Positions 16,430-24,221 of a stretch of DNA of 64,000 bases are shown piece by piece. The first letter of the stretch is position 1, and the number at the start of each line of letters is the position of its first letter. The DNA is from CAVQCJ01 sp963711005 (GTDB taxonomy: Bacteria; Actinomycetota; Actinomycetes; Prado026): assembly GCA_963711005.1 (NCBI GenBank), contig CAVQCJ010000002.1:434001-498000 (forward strand), written 5' to 3'. The notes under the pieces were generated by a model, which was given only the letters and a program-made list of their open reading frames with translations, did no database searches and had not been told where the DNA came from. The translations under genes and the position numbers were made by a program.

Positions 16430-17899
16430 TTACGACGCTCCCGAGCCGGGCGGGAGGGGAAGCAGCACCACGGCTGTCGCGGCGAGCCGGGCCGCGGCCT
16501 GCGGGTGCTCGGCCGCGAGCAGCCCTGCGGCCGCCAGGACGTAGCGCTCGTCGACGGCCAACCGGGCCTGTTCCGGGACGCGCCAGCCGCCGCCATGATC
16601 CTGGACCGCCGGGCCGAGCACCGTGCGCGCGGTCTGCGGGCCGCCGTGCCGGAGCACCCCACCGGACCCGACGACGAGCCGGACCCGACGCAGGTCCTTG
16701 CCGGACGTGCGGACCTCGCCGGACTCCTGCGGGCGCGCGTGCCGGCGCAGCGCCACGGTGAGGGCCAGCTCGGCCAGCCGCGCGTCCACCGACCGGCCGT
16801 GGTCGTCGGTCGGCACCCAGCCGGGGTCGGCGGCGCGCAGCCGCGCCTCCGGCTCGAGCGCGTCGGCCGCCGCGGCGTCGAGGAGCCGCTCGGCGAGCGC
16901 CGCCGCGACCACTCCGGGCGCGTTCCAGCGGACGCCGAGGTCGCCCTCGACGGTCCGGCTGCGCCACATCGTCTCGACGACCTCGCGGCGCCGCGCGACC
17001 TCCTCCGGGTCCGGGGTGACGACGGAGTACACGTCGGTCGTCGCGCCGCCGATGTCCACGACGACGACGTCCCCGACCCCCGCGGTGTCACCTGCGCGAT
17101 CTCCATGGTCGTTCGATCCCTCGCCTCGCGGCTCGGTCCTCACTCCGTCCGCGAGCAGCTCCACGCCGGCCAGCACCGCATCGGGCGTTGCGGCGCGCAC
17201 CATGGCGGCGAACTCCGGCGAGCTCGACAGGTGCTTGCCGCCGATGACGTGCCGGATGAACACGTCGCGGATGGCCGCGCGCGCCGGCAGCGGGTCGAGC
17301 ACGCCGATGCGCGGCAGCACGTTGGCGGCGGGACGGGTGTCCGGCACCTTGCTCCCGGGAGCCGTGAGCACGGCGACGGCCTCGTCCTGCACGACCACGT
17401 TGCCGGCCAGCACCACCGGCACCCGTGGCCCGCTCGCCGCGAGAGCGCGCGCGTTGTGCAGAAGGACCTCGCTGTTCCCGCCGTCCGTGCCACCCACGAC
17501 CAGCAGGACGTCGGGGGCCGAGTCCGCCAGCGCCGCGAGCCCCGCCTCGTCCAGCCGACCCGTCGCCACGTGCACGACCTTCGCCCCCGCGGACAGCCCG
17601 ACCCGGTAGCCGGCCTCGGCCGTGACCGCGCGCTCGTAGCCCACGACCGCGAGCCGGAGCCCGCCGCCGGCACTGGAGCAGGCGAGCACCGGTCCGGTGA
17701 CGGGCTCGCCGACCGCCGCGTCCAGGTCCGCGAGCACGGCACGGATCCCGACCATGACATCGGTGCCCACCGTGGTCGGACCGCCGGCCGTCGCGAGCAG
17801 CTCGCCGCCGGGCAGCGAGACCGCTGCCGCCTTGGTGAACGTCGAGCCGACATCGACGCATCGGACCACGGACGGAGCAACGTCGACGCGCACAGTCAC
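16430..17899 (-). CDS. MutL-type (glutamate mutase L) ASKHA protein, orphan
   Basis: The 489-residue protein is of the MutL family found with glutamate mutase and other adenosylcobalamin mutases, where it is thought to reactivate or chaperone the enzyme. It has the actin-like ATPase phosphate loops: CVDVGSTFTKAAAV (about 14-27), VVVDIGGATTDVYSVV (about 279-294) and a late VGSGGVLRHGG. No mutase subunit (MutS or MutE), methylaspartase or cobalamin gene is in the window. The GTG start is leaderless: TAGGGT ends six bases upstream. The broken amidase gene follows on the same strand, but whether they work together is unknown. Confidence 0.8.
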   Translation of the reverse strand: MTVRVDVAPSVVRCVDVGSTFTKAAAVSLPGGELLATAGGPTTVGTDVMVGIRAVLADLDAAVGEPVTGPVLACSSAGGGLRLAVVGYERAVTAEAGYRVGLSAGAKVVHVATGRLDEAGLAALADSAPDVLLVVGGTDGGNSEVLLHNARALAASGPRVPVVLAGNVVVQDEAVAVLTAPGSKVPDTRPAANVLPRIGVLDPLPARAAIRDVFIRHVIGGKHLSSSPEFAAMVRAATPDAVLAGVELLADGVRTEPRGEGSNDHGDRAGDTAGVGDVVVVDIGGATTDVYSVVTPDPEEVARRREVVETMWRSRTVEGDLGVRWNAPGVVAAALAERLLDAAAADALEPEARLRAADPGWVPTDDHGRSVDARLAELALTVALRRHARPQESGEVRTSGKDLRRVRLVVGSGGVLRHGGPQTARTVLGPAVQDHGGGWRVPEQARLAVDERYVLAAAGLLAAEHPQAAARLAATAVVLLPLPPGSGAS

Positions 17900-17905
17900 G
17901 GCCCG

Positions 17906-17911
17906 ACCCTA
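17906..17911 (-). promoter_or_regulatory. -10 box of the MutL-type gene (leaderless)
   Basis: On the minus strand TAGGGT ends six bases before the GTG start at 17899; there is no Shine-Dalgarno sequence. Confidence 0.5.
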
Positions 17912-18052
17912 CGGGTCACGGTGAAGGTAGCCGTACGGATGATGTGGCCCGTTCCGTTAGCCCGGTTGGATGACCGGGACCGTTCTGAGGGGTACGGTCA
18001 CCGGACGGATCGGGGCGGCAGCCCCGGGAGCTGGGGGGCAGGGGTGGGGCGG

Positions 18053-19087
18053 ATGCGCACGTCCAGGTCGACGATCGCTGGTCTTGTCGCGACGTTGGCG
18101 GCTGCCGCCGTGCTCATCACCTCGCCGGCCATGGCCGCCGGGACCGCCGGCACCGGTTCGGGCGACGGCTTGTCGGCCGGCCCGGGCACGCCGCCGGGGA
18201 GCCCGATGGTCTGGGGCGCGACGGTCAAGAACACCAGCAGCAAGCAGACCCAGCTGCAGGCCGTCCAGGTGTTCCAGGGCAAGGTCGGCCGCAACCTGTC
18301 CGCCACCCGCGACTTCCTGTCCTGGGACTCGCCGTTCCCGACGGCGTACGAGACCGGTCTGCAGACCCAGGGCACGACCGTCCTGCTCTCCGTCGCCAGC
18401 AACCGGCTGAACAAGGCCAAGATCCAGTGGTCGGCCATCGCCGCGGCCCAGCCCGGCGATGCTCTCTACGCCGACATGGTCTCGTGGGCGGACCGCGTCC
18501 GGGACTTCGGGTCGCCGATCTACGTGACCTTCCAGCACGAGCCGGAGGCGGCGGCCAACAACACGCTCGGCTCGCAGGCGGACTACATCGCCGCCTGGCG
18601 CAACTGGGTCTCGGTGTTCCGCTCCGAGGGTGCGACCAACGCGTCGTTCATGTTCATCACCACGGCGTTCGGCTACACCGTGAAGACCAGCGACCGTCGG
18701 TACGTGCCGAAGTGGTACCCGGGCGACGATGTGGTCGACGTCATCGCGGTGGACGCGTACAACTGGTTCACCTGCCGCGCCACCGTCAAGAACCCGTGGA
18801 ACTCGCTGGCCTCGCTGATCGAGAAGCAGCGCCAGTTCGGGCTGCTGCACCCGGACAAGCCGCTGTGGCTGGCCGAGTTCGCCTCGGTCGAGGACCCGGC
18901 GACCCCGGGCCGGCGGGTCCAGTGGATCACCGACGCCGAAGCTCTCTTCCAGCAGCCGGGCTACGAGCAGTACCAGGGCGTCCTGTACTTCGACCTGAAG
19001 AAGCAGTGCGACTGGCGCCTCGAGCCGGTGCCGGACGCGCTCACGGCGTTCACCGCGATGGGCGCCGACCCCTTCTACGCCGGCTGA
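18053..19087 (+). CDS. Secreted GH26-like glycoside hydrolase
   Basis: A signal peptide is clear: basic MRTSRS, a hydrophobic core to about residue 27 and cleavage near AMAAGTAG. The mature domain is a TIM barrel of the GH26 type, a family of beta-mannanases and related endo-glycanases. The likely acid/base is Glu163 (FQHEPE) and the likely nucleophile Glu275 (LWLAEF); a WYPGDDVVDVIAVDAYNWF segment resembles the substrate-groove strand of the family. At 344 residues it is a single catalytic domain without carbohydrate-binding modules. The ATG has a strong G-rich Shine-Dalgarno sequence. A second, related protein is encoded at 56306-57334. The substrate could be a plant mannan or the bacterium's own glycan. 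Confidence 0.85.
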   Translation: MRTSRSTIAGLVATLAAAAVLITSPAMAAGTAGTGSGDGLSAGPGTPPGSPMVWGATVKNTSSKQTQLQAVQVFQGKVGRNLSATRDFLSWDSPFPTAYETGLQTQGTTVLLSVASNRLNKAKIQWSAIAAAQPGDALYADMVSWADRVRDFGSPIYVTFQHEPEAAANNTLGSQADYIAAWRNWVSVFRSEGATNASFMFITTAFGYTVKTSDRRYVPKWYPGDDVVDVIAVDAYNWFTCRATVKNPWNSLASLIEKQRQFGLLHPDKPLWLAEFASVEDPATPGRRVQWITDAEALFQQPGYEQYQGVLYFDLKKQCDWRLEPVPDALTAFTAMGADPFYAG

Positions 19088-19169
19088 CCCAGCACGATCG
19101 CGTGCCGCTCAGGGCCGCGTCCGCGAAGTCCGGGCCGTCAATCGCAATGCCTTTCTAGTCTTGTCTTGC

Positions 19170-19175
19170 TATCGT
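19170..19175 (+). promoter_or_regulatory. -10 box of the small winged-helix gene (leaderless)
   Basis: TATCGT ends six bases before ATG 19182, and an AT-rich stretch lies just upstream. Confidence 0.5.
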
Positions 19176-19181
19176 CTGACC

Positions 19182-19481
19182 ATGGCGTCTGAGTGGGGCT
19201 TCCTCACGAACCACGCAAGGGTCCTGCTGGCGATCGCCCGCGACCCGCAGACACGGCTCCGAGACATCGCCACCGCGATCGACATCAGCGAACGGCGCGC
19301 CTTCGGCATCGTCAACGACCTCTCGGAGGCCGGGTACGTCGTCAAGGAGCGCGACGGACGGCGCAGCCGGTACCACGTCCAGTCGCACCTTCCGCTGCGC
19401 GAGCCGATGGCTGAGCGACGCCCGATCGGCGACGTCCTCGCGTTGCTGACCGAGGCGGACGTCGGCACGTCCCGCCCGTAG
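19182..19481 (+). CDS. Small winged-helix (MarR-like) regulator
   Basis: The 99-residue protein is a single winged-helix DNA-binding domain. Helices LTNHARVLLAIARDPQTRLR and DIATAIDISERRAFGIVNDL are followed by a wing, GYVVKERDGRRSRYHV. The EADVGTSRP tail is short, with no ligand or dimerisation domain beyond it. It resembles the ArsR/MarR-like one-domain regulators common in actinobacteria. Targets may be its own promoter or the secreted-protein genes downstream. The frame is open further upstream, but ATG 19182 fits the leaderless -10 box. The DNA around its promoter (19140-19180) is markedly AT-rich for this genome. Confidence 0.8.
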   Translation: MASEWGFLTNHARVLLAIARDPQTRLRDIATAIDISERRAFGIVNDLSEAGYVVKERDGRRSRYHVQSHLPLREPMAERRPIGDVLALLTEADVGTSRP

Positions 19482-19515
19482 CCGCCACCCGCCAGCCGCC
19501 CTCCGCACACCGGGT

Positions 19516-19521
19516 TTGACA
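19516..19521 (+). promoter_or_regulatory. -35-like element upstream of the secreted-protein pair
   Basis: TTGACA occurs 93 bases before ATG 19614. No good -10 sequence is found at 17-19 bases, so this is a weak call. Confidence 0.25.
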
Positions 19522-19613
19522 GCCGGTCCTCTCTGGGACAGTTTTGGTACACAGGGTCAGCCGAGAGAGCGCACGGGCTCAAGGGGGGCGGCCCTCGACA
19601 CGAACGGACTTCG

Positions 19614-20153
19614 ATGAGTCGCTCCCTCTTGCCCGGACACCGCCCATACCTGCTCGCGGTCATCGTCGCCGCACTCACCGCGCTCGCACTGGCCCTCGGT
19701 GTGACAGCGGCCGGACCGGCCGCCGCCGCGCCGGCCCGCTGCCTGCCAGCCGACAGCTACAGCTACAGCAACGTCAAGGCCAGCCACGTGACCGTCGTCC
19801 CCTACGCGCAGGCCGGACCGGGGCACACCTTGTCGATCCAGCTGTCCGCCGGCACCACGATCACGGCGGGCCTCACCGGTACCGCGACCGGTGGGCTGTC
19901 CGCGGTCGTTGCCGGCGCGCAGGCCTCGGTCTCGGCGTCGCTGACCGTCTCCATGACCGCGACCGTCACGTACGGGGACACGTGGACCGTCCCGACCGGC
20001 GTGCACCAGGGGTATCTCGACGTCGGCGCGTCCTCGGACTCGATGACGTGGAAGCACGGCCACTACACGGCGAGCTGCGCGTGGGTCATCGACTCAACCG
20101 GCACGCTCAACTCGCCGTGGCACCTGCCGGCGTTCTGGAGCTGGACCACATGA
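19614..20153 (+). CDS. Secreted protein of unknown function
   Basis: The 179-residue protein has a signal peptide (MSRSLLPGHRPY, then LLAVIVAALTALALALGV) with likely cleavage after AAAAPA, near residue 42. The mature part contains two widely spaced cysteines (CLPADSY near its start, and CAWVIDS) that could form a disulfide. Between them is a Thr/Ser/Gly/Ala-rich, beta-strand region (TITAGLTGTATGGLSAVV, ASVSASLTVSMTATVTYG). Nothing in it matches a catalytic motif I know. The next gene, a lipoprotein, overlaps its stop by ATGA, so the two are probably made together and may interact at the cell surface. Confidence 0.7.
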   Translation: MSRSLLPGHRPYLLAVIVAALTALALALGVTAAGPAAAAPARCLPADSYSYSNVKASHVTVVPYAQAGPGHTLSIQLSAGTTITAGLTGTATGGLSAVVAGAQASVSASLTVSMTATVTYGDTWTVPTGVHQGYLDVGASSDSMTWKHGHYTASCAWVIDSTGTLNSPWHLPAFWSWTT

Positions 20154-20653
20154 CGGCGGGCCCTCGCCGCAGCGTGGCGGCCGGCGCCGCCACGTGCGCG
20201 GCCGTGGTGTCGATGCTGGCCGGGTGCGCGTCCGGTTCGTCGCCGCACCCGGCGGCCTACCTCGCCTCGCCGCACGTGACCGTGAGCGGCTCCGCCACGA
20301 CCGGCGGTCCGCCGGCCTCCTCGGCGCCGCCCCAGCCGATCGGGGCGACCGGTTCGCTGCTGGCCCAGGACAACGGCAGCGGCTCCCGGGTCGTCACGGC
20401 ACGGGCGAGCCGGCCCGGGGAGCGGCTCACGGTCCGCCTGACCTGCTCCGGGCCGGGGCCGGCGCGGGTCACCGACGCGAGCGGCGGGCTCATCCTCGGC
20501 ACGGGCGGGTGCGAGCGGGGCGTGATCTTCTCGTCCGCGTGGACCGCGACGAAGCACGACGGACGGTCGATCCACGTCGTGATCGGCCCCACGACCAGCT
20601 GGGCCGTCGAGCTCTGGTCCGGCACCGTCCCGAACCACTCTCTGAGCACCTGA
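20150..20653 (+). CDS. Lipoprotein of unknown function, coupled to the upstream secreted protein
   Basis: The 167-residue protein begins MTAGPRRSVAAGAAT, with a lipobox (SMLAGC, Cys about residue 26) that marks a lipid-anchored exported protein. After a Ser/Pro/Ala-rich linker it has a beta-rich domain with two cysteines (RLTCSG and GCERGV). This gives no family match that I recognise. The domain wording (ERLTVRLTCSGPGPARV, then SIHVVIGPTTSWAVEL) resembles lipoproteins of unknown role in actinobacteria. The ATG overlaps the preceding stop by four bases. Confidence 0.7.
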   Translation: MTAGPRRSVAAGAATCAAVVSMLAGCASGSSPHPAAYLASPHVTVSGSATTGGPPASSAPPQPIGATGSLLAQDNGSGSRVVTARASRPGERLTVRLTCSGPGPARVTDASGGLILGTGGCERGVIFSSAWTATKHDGRSIHVVIGPTTSWAVELWSGTVPNHSLST

Positions 20654-20662
20654 CGCCAGCGG

Positions 20663-21214
20663 TCAGCCGAGGACGTCGTGCAGGTGGTGCACGGGGTCGT
20701 GCACCAGGTAGCGGGCGAACGTCGAGACGGTGAAGGCTGCGCCGTCGCTGCGGAACCCGGTGCGCTCCCACTGGTCGCCCTCGACCCGGTCGAAGTCGTC
20801 GGCCAACGACCCGCCCGCGTCGAGCAGCTCGGCCGACACGTGCGCGGGATCCTGCTCGCCGTACCGCGACTCGACCGCCGTCACGTCCTGGTCCCAGTTC
20901 GGGTAGTGCGGTCCGTCCTCGGCCAGCATGAGCCGCAACCGTTCGTCGTACAGCCGGAACACGTCGCGGACGTGACACCCGTACTCCAGCGGCGACCAGA
21001 CATCCGGCCGCGGTCGGGCCCGGACGACGTCGTCGGGCGCGGCGAGCACCTCGCGCCACGACGCGGCGTTCACGCGCAGCATCGAGCCCACCGAGCGCGG
21101 GTCCACCGTGCGGGTGTCGAGCCCGCACTCCGGGCACGGACGGTCGAGCACCCAGGTCCAGTCCTTGTCGTCGGGGACGATCGCGGGCTCCTCGGGGAGC
21201 GCGTCCGGCGACAT
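20663..21214 (-). CDS. DinB-like/mycothiol-dependent-type domain protein
   Basis: The 183-residue protein has the four-helix DinB fold wording: PLEYGCHVRDVFRLYDERL, with the first metal-ligand histidine, then DPVHHLHD near the C-terminus with further histidines. An N-terminal CPECGLDTRTV suggests an extra cysteine pair. DinB-like proteins include bacillithiol and mycothiol transferases and isomerases as well as many without a known role. In an actinobacterium the mycothiol-dependent option is reasonable. It begins one base after the metB stop, on the same strand, so it is transcribed with metB. The stretch ending in LHDVLG matches the family end. Confidence 0.78.
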   Translation of the reverse strand: MSPDALPEEPAIVPDDKDWTWVLDRPCPECGLDTRTVDPRSVGSMLRVNAASWREVLAAPDDVVRARPRPDVWSPLEYGCHVRDVFRLYDERLRLMLAEDGPHYPNWDQDVTAVESRYGEQDPAHVSAELLDAGGSLADDFDRVEGDQWERTGFRSDGAAFTVSTFARYLVHDPVHHLHDVLG

Positions 21215-21215
21215 G

Positions 21216-22367
21216 TCAGCTCCCCAGCGCGTGCGACAGGTCCTCGAGCAGGTCGTCGGCCGTCTCCAGGCCGACCGACAGCCGGACCAGATCGGCCGGC
21301 ACCTCCAGCGGCGAGCCCGCGACGCTGGCGTGCGTCATGCGGTGCGGGTGCTCGATCAGCGACTCGACGCCGCCCAGCGACTCGCCGAGGGTGAACAGGC
21401 GGGCGCGGTCGCAGACCTCGACCGCGGCGTCCTCACCGCCGTCCACCTGGAAAGACACGATCCCGCCGAACCGACGCATCTGCTTGGCCGCCATGTCGTG
21501 CCCGGGGTGCACCGCGAGCCCGGGATAGTGCACGGCCGTGACGCGCGGGTGCTCGAGGAGAAGCTGGGCGACCCGCTCGGCGTTGTCGCAGTGCCGCTCC
21601 ATCCGTACGGCCAACGTGCGGATGCCGCGCAGCACCAGCCACGAGTCGAACGGTCCGGCGATCGCCCCCATCGCGTTCTGGTGGTAGGCGAGGTCCGCAG
21701 CCAGGTGCGGGTCGGTCAGCACCAGACCGCCGCCGACGACGTCGCTGTGCCCGCCGAGGTACTTGGTCGTCGAGTGCACGACGACATCCGCACCGTGCGC
21801 AAGCGGCTGCTGAAGGTAGGGCGACGCGAACGTGTTGTCCACGACCAGCAGCGCGTCGACCTCGTGCGCCGCATGGGCCAGCGCGGTGAGGTCGGCGATG
21901 CCCAGCAACGGGTTCGTCGGGGTCTCCACCCATACGACCTTGGTCCGGCCCGGGCGCAGGGCGGCGCGCACGGCGTCGGGGTCGGAGACCCGCACCGGCG
22001 TGTGCTCGAGCCCCCACCGCTGCAGGACCTTGGCGAACAGCCGGTACGTGCCGCCGTACGCGTCGTCGGGCACCAGCACGTGGTCGCCGGGGCCGCAGAC
22101 CGTCCGGAGCAGGGTGTCCTCGGCGGCCAGCCCGGAGGCGAACGCCAGCCCGCGCTCGCCGCCTTCGATCGCCGCCAGGCACTCCTCCAGCGCCGTCCGG
22201 GTCGGGTTGCCGCTGCGGCTGTACTCGTAGCCGCGCCGCAGTCCCCCGACGCCGTCCTGCTTGAACGTCGAGACCTGGTAGATCGGCGGGACGACCGCTC
22301 CGGTGCTGGGGTCGGGATCCTGGCCGGCGTGGATCGCGAGCGTCTCGAAACCGGGGTTCTCAGGCAT
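21216..22367 (-). CDS. metB: Cystathionine gamma-synthase
   Basis: The enzyme joins O-acyl-homoserine and cysteine to cystathionine, in transsulfuration toward methionine. The 383-residue pyridoxal-phosphate enzyme has the Cys/Met-metabolism family features: YSRSGNPTR, the glycine-rich FASGLAAEDTLL and the Schiff-base lysine Lys202 in HSTTKYLGGHSD. The C-terminal LSVGLETADDLLEDL is typical of the family. A cystathionine gamma-lyase or O-acetylhomoserine sulfhydrylase is less likely by length and wording but not excluded. ATG 22367 is leaderless. The cbs gene lies 4.3 kb away; both with greA and mca recalls the Rv1077-Rv1082 neighbourhood. Confidence 0.9.
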   Translation of the reverse strand: MPENPGFETLAIHAGQDPDPSTGAVVPPIYQVSTFKQDGVGGLRRGYEYSRSGNPTRTALEECLAAIEGGERGLAFASGLAAEDTLLRTVCGPGDHVLVPDDAYGGTYRLFAKVLQRWGLEHTPVRVSDPDAVRAALRPGRTKVVWVETPTNPLLGIADLTALAHAAHEVDALLVVDNTFASPYLQQPLAHGADVVVHSTTKYLGGHSDVVGGGLVLTDPHLAADLAYHQNAMGAIAGPFDSWLVLRGIRTLAVRMERHCDNAERVAQLLLEHPRVTAVHYPGLAVHPGHDMAAKQMRRFGGIVSFQVDGGEDAAVEVCDRARLFTLGESLGGVESLIEHPHRMTHASVAGSPLEVPADLVRLSVGLETADDLLEDLSHALGS

Positions 22368-22373
22368 CCGCCG

Positions 22374-22379
22374 AGGCTA
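22374..22379 (-). promoter_or_regulatory. -10 box of metB (leaderless)
   Basis: On the minus strand TAGCCT ends six bases before ATG 22367. With no leader there is no room for a riboswitch between promoter and start. Confidence 0.5.
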
Positions 22380-22489
22380 GTCCAGCACCGGTCCTTACGG
22401 GCCGGTGACGTCGACGCCGGCACCGCCCCCGCCGGAACAGGCCCCGGTTCGGTGCGGTTCAGTAAGTACACACCCAGATGGAGGTCCAC

Positions 22490-23140
22490 GTGCTGTTCGG
22501 CCGCAAGACCACGATGGTGACCGGCGACCAGGCTCTGCCCGGCCGCCCGGTCCGTCCGTTCTCCGTCCCGAAGACCCACGCCGTGCTCGGCACCCCGCTG
22601 GAGGGTCCCTGGCCGGCCGGCCTCGAGGTCGCGCACTTCGCCCTGGGCTGCTTCTGGGGTGGCGAGGAGCTGTTCTGGCAGCTGCCCGGGGTCTACTCCA
22701 CGGCCGTCGGCTACGCCGGTGGGTCGACCGAGAACCCGACCTACGAGGAGGCCTGCACCGGCCGCACCGGCCACACCGAGGCGGTCCAGGTCGTGTACGA
22801 CCCGGCGCTGGTCACCTACGAGCAGCTGCTGAAGGTGTTCTGGGAGAGCCACGACCCGACCCAGGGCTACCGGCAGGGCAACGACATCGGCACGCAGTAC
22901 CGCTCGGCCGCGTACTGGACGACGCCCGAGCAGAAGGTCGTGCTCGAGCAGTCCCTGCAGGCGTACGCCGCGGTTCTGGCGCAGAAAGGGTACGACCCGA
23001 TCACGACCGAGGTGGGTCCGGCCCCGACGTTCTACTACGCCGAGGAGTACCACCAGCAGTACCTGCACAAGGTCCCGCACGGGTACCGCTGCCACTCAGC
23101 GACGGGAGTGCCCTTCCCCGTACTTCCTGCGCGATCTTGA
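22490..23140 (+). CDS. msrA: Peptide methionine sulfoxide reductase MsrA
   Basis: MsrA reduces methionine-S-sulfoxide in proteins and free form, repairing oxidised methionine. The 216-residue protein has the GCFWGGEE motif with the nucleophilic cysteine (about residue 59), the later DPTQGYRQGNDIGTQYRS substrate region and a resolving cysteine near the end (GYRCHSATG). It is about normal size, with an N-terminal extension of some 50 residues before the catalytic domain. GTG 22490 has a GGAGGT Shine-Dalgarno sequence. It is divergent from metB, and a strong hairpin overlaps its end. Confidence 0.93.
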   Translation: MLFGRKTTMVTGDQALPGRPVRPFSVPKTHAVLGTPLEGPWPAGLEVAHFALGCFWGGEELFWQLPGVYSTAVGYAGGSTENPTYEEACTGRTGHTEAVQVVYDPALVTYEQLLKVFWESHDPTQGYRQGNDIGTQYRSAAYWTTPEQKVVLEQSLQAYAAVLAQKGYDPITTEVGPAPTFYYAEEYHQQYLHKVPHGYRCHSATGVPFPVLPARS

Positions 23141-23188
23141 GAGATGCGGGGTGCCGCACGGCGTGTCGCCCCTGCATCTCTCAAGATC
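23133..23188. terminator. Long hairpin at the msrA stop
   Basis: Left arm GATCTTGAGAGATGC (23133-23147) pairs perfectly with GCATCTCTCAAGATC (23174-23188), and GGGG/CCCC extends the stem with one bulged T. The loop is about 17 bases. The msrA stop codon is in the left arm. The 15-bp perfect stem suits a terminator, though no T run follows; a dispersed repeat is also possible. Confidence 0.7.
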
Positions 23189-23213
23189 ACGGGCCTCGGG
23201 AGAGAATGGCGGG

Positions 23214-24221
23214 ATGCGGCTGCTGGTGCTCGGCGGGACCCACCATGTCGGACGGGCGGCCGTCGAGACGGCGCTGGCCCGCGGCGACGACGTCACGACG
23301 GTCAACCGCGGGCTGAGCCGTCCGCCCGCCGCCGGCGCGACCGCGCTGGTCGCGGACCGTACGCAGGCCGGCGCGCTCGCCGCTGCGCTCGGCGACGGCA
23401 GCTGGGATGCCGTGCTCGACACCTGGAGCGGAGCCCCGCGGGTGGTGCGCGAGTCCGCCCGGCTGCTCGCGGGGCGGGTGCGGCACTACGGGTACGTGTC
23501 CAGCCGCTCGGTCTACCGGTGGCCGATGCCGCTGGGTGCGGACGAGAGCGCCCCGGTCGCCGACGCCGACCCCGGCTCGGACGACGCCGCCGACTACCAG
23601 GCCGCCAAGCGCGGCGGGGAGCTGGCGGTGCTGGAGAGCTTCGGCGACGCCGCCCTGGTGGCCAGGGCCGGCCTGATCCTGGGCCCGTACGAGGTCACCG
23701 GGCGGCTGCCCTGGTGGCTGGGACGACTGGCCGAGGGCGGCCGGGTGCTGGCACCGGGACCGCGGGACCGGCCGCTGCAGTACATCGACGGGCGCGACCT
23801 GGCCGCGTGGATGCTGGCGGGGGCGGAGCGTGCCCTCGGCGGGACCTTCAACACGGTCAGCCGAGCCGGCCACGCCACGATGGGCACGCTTCTCGAGGCG
23901 GGGGTCGAGGTGACCGGGGGTCGCGCCGAGCTGGTCTGGGTGGCGCCCGAGGTGATCGAGGCGGCTGGGATCCAGGCCTGGACCGAGCTGCCGATCTGGT
24001 TGCCCCCCACCGGCGAGGGCGCCGGGATGCACGACGGCGACGTCAGCGCGGCGTACGCGGCCGGGCTGCGCTGCCGGCCGGTCACCGAGACGGTCGCCGA
24101 CACCTGGGACTGGCTGCAGGCGGAGGGCTGGCCGCCGCCGCGTCCGGACCGGCCACCGAACGGTCTGGACCGCGCCCGCGAGGATGCGGTGCTGGCCGGT
24201 CCGGGTACCGCGTCTGCCTAG
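23214..24221 (+). CDS. NAD-dependent epimerase/dehydratase family protein
   Basis: This 335-residue protein is an extended short-chain dehydrogenase of the epimerase type. The N-terminal MRLLVLGGTHHVGRAA shows the Rossmann GGxxxxG loop. A serine-rich YVSSRSVYRW follows, then a DYQAAKRGGE active-site Tyr/Lys-type pair. Such proteins act on nucleotide sugars or serve as mRNA- or redox-linked paralogs; none of the neighbours defines the substrate. The start at ATG 23214 follows the msrA hairpin. The stop shares the palindrome CTAG with the chemoreceptor stop on the other strand. Confidence 0.85.
   Translation: MRLLVLGGTHHVGRAAVETALARGDDVTTVNRGLSRPPAAGATALVADRTQAGALAAALGDGSWDAVLDTWSGAPRVVRESARLLAGRVRHYGYVSSRSVYRWPMPLGADESAPVADADPGSDDAADYQAAKRGGELAVLESFGDAALVARAGLILGPYEVTGRLPWWLGRLAEGGRVLAPGPRDRPLQYIDGRDLAAWMLAGAERALGGTFNTVSRAGHATMGTLLEAGVEVTGGRAELVWVAPEVIEAAGIQAWTELPIWLPPTGEGAGMHDGDVSAAYAAGLRCRPVTETVADTWDWLQAEGWPPPRPDRPPNGLDRAREDAVLAGPGTASA

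Noticed and set aside
16082..18052. Upstream extension of the GH26-like frame (about 650 residues)
   Set aside because: It is antisense to amidase and MutL genes; the signal peptide at 18053 marks the true start.
22368..22489. SAM or cobalamin riboswitch upstream of metB
   Set aside because: The promoter box is only six bases from the start, leaving no leader; no aptamer core is seen.
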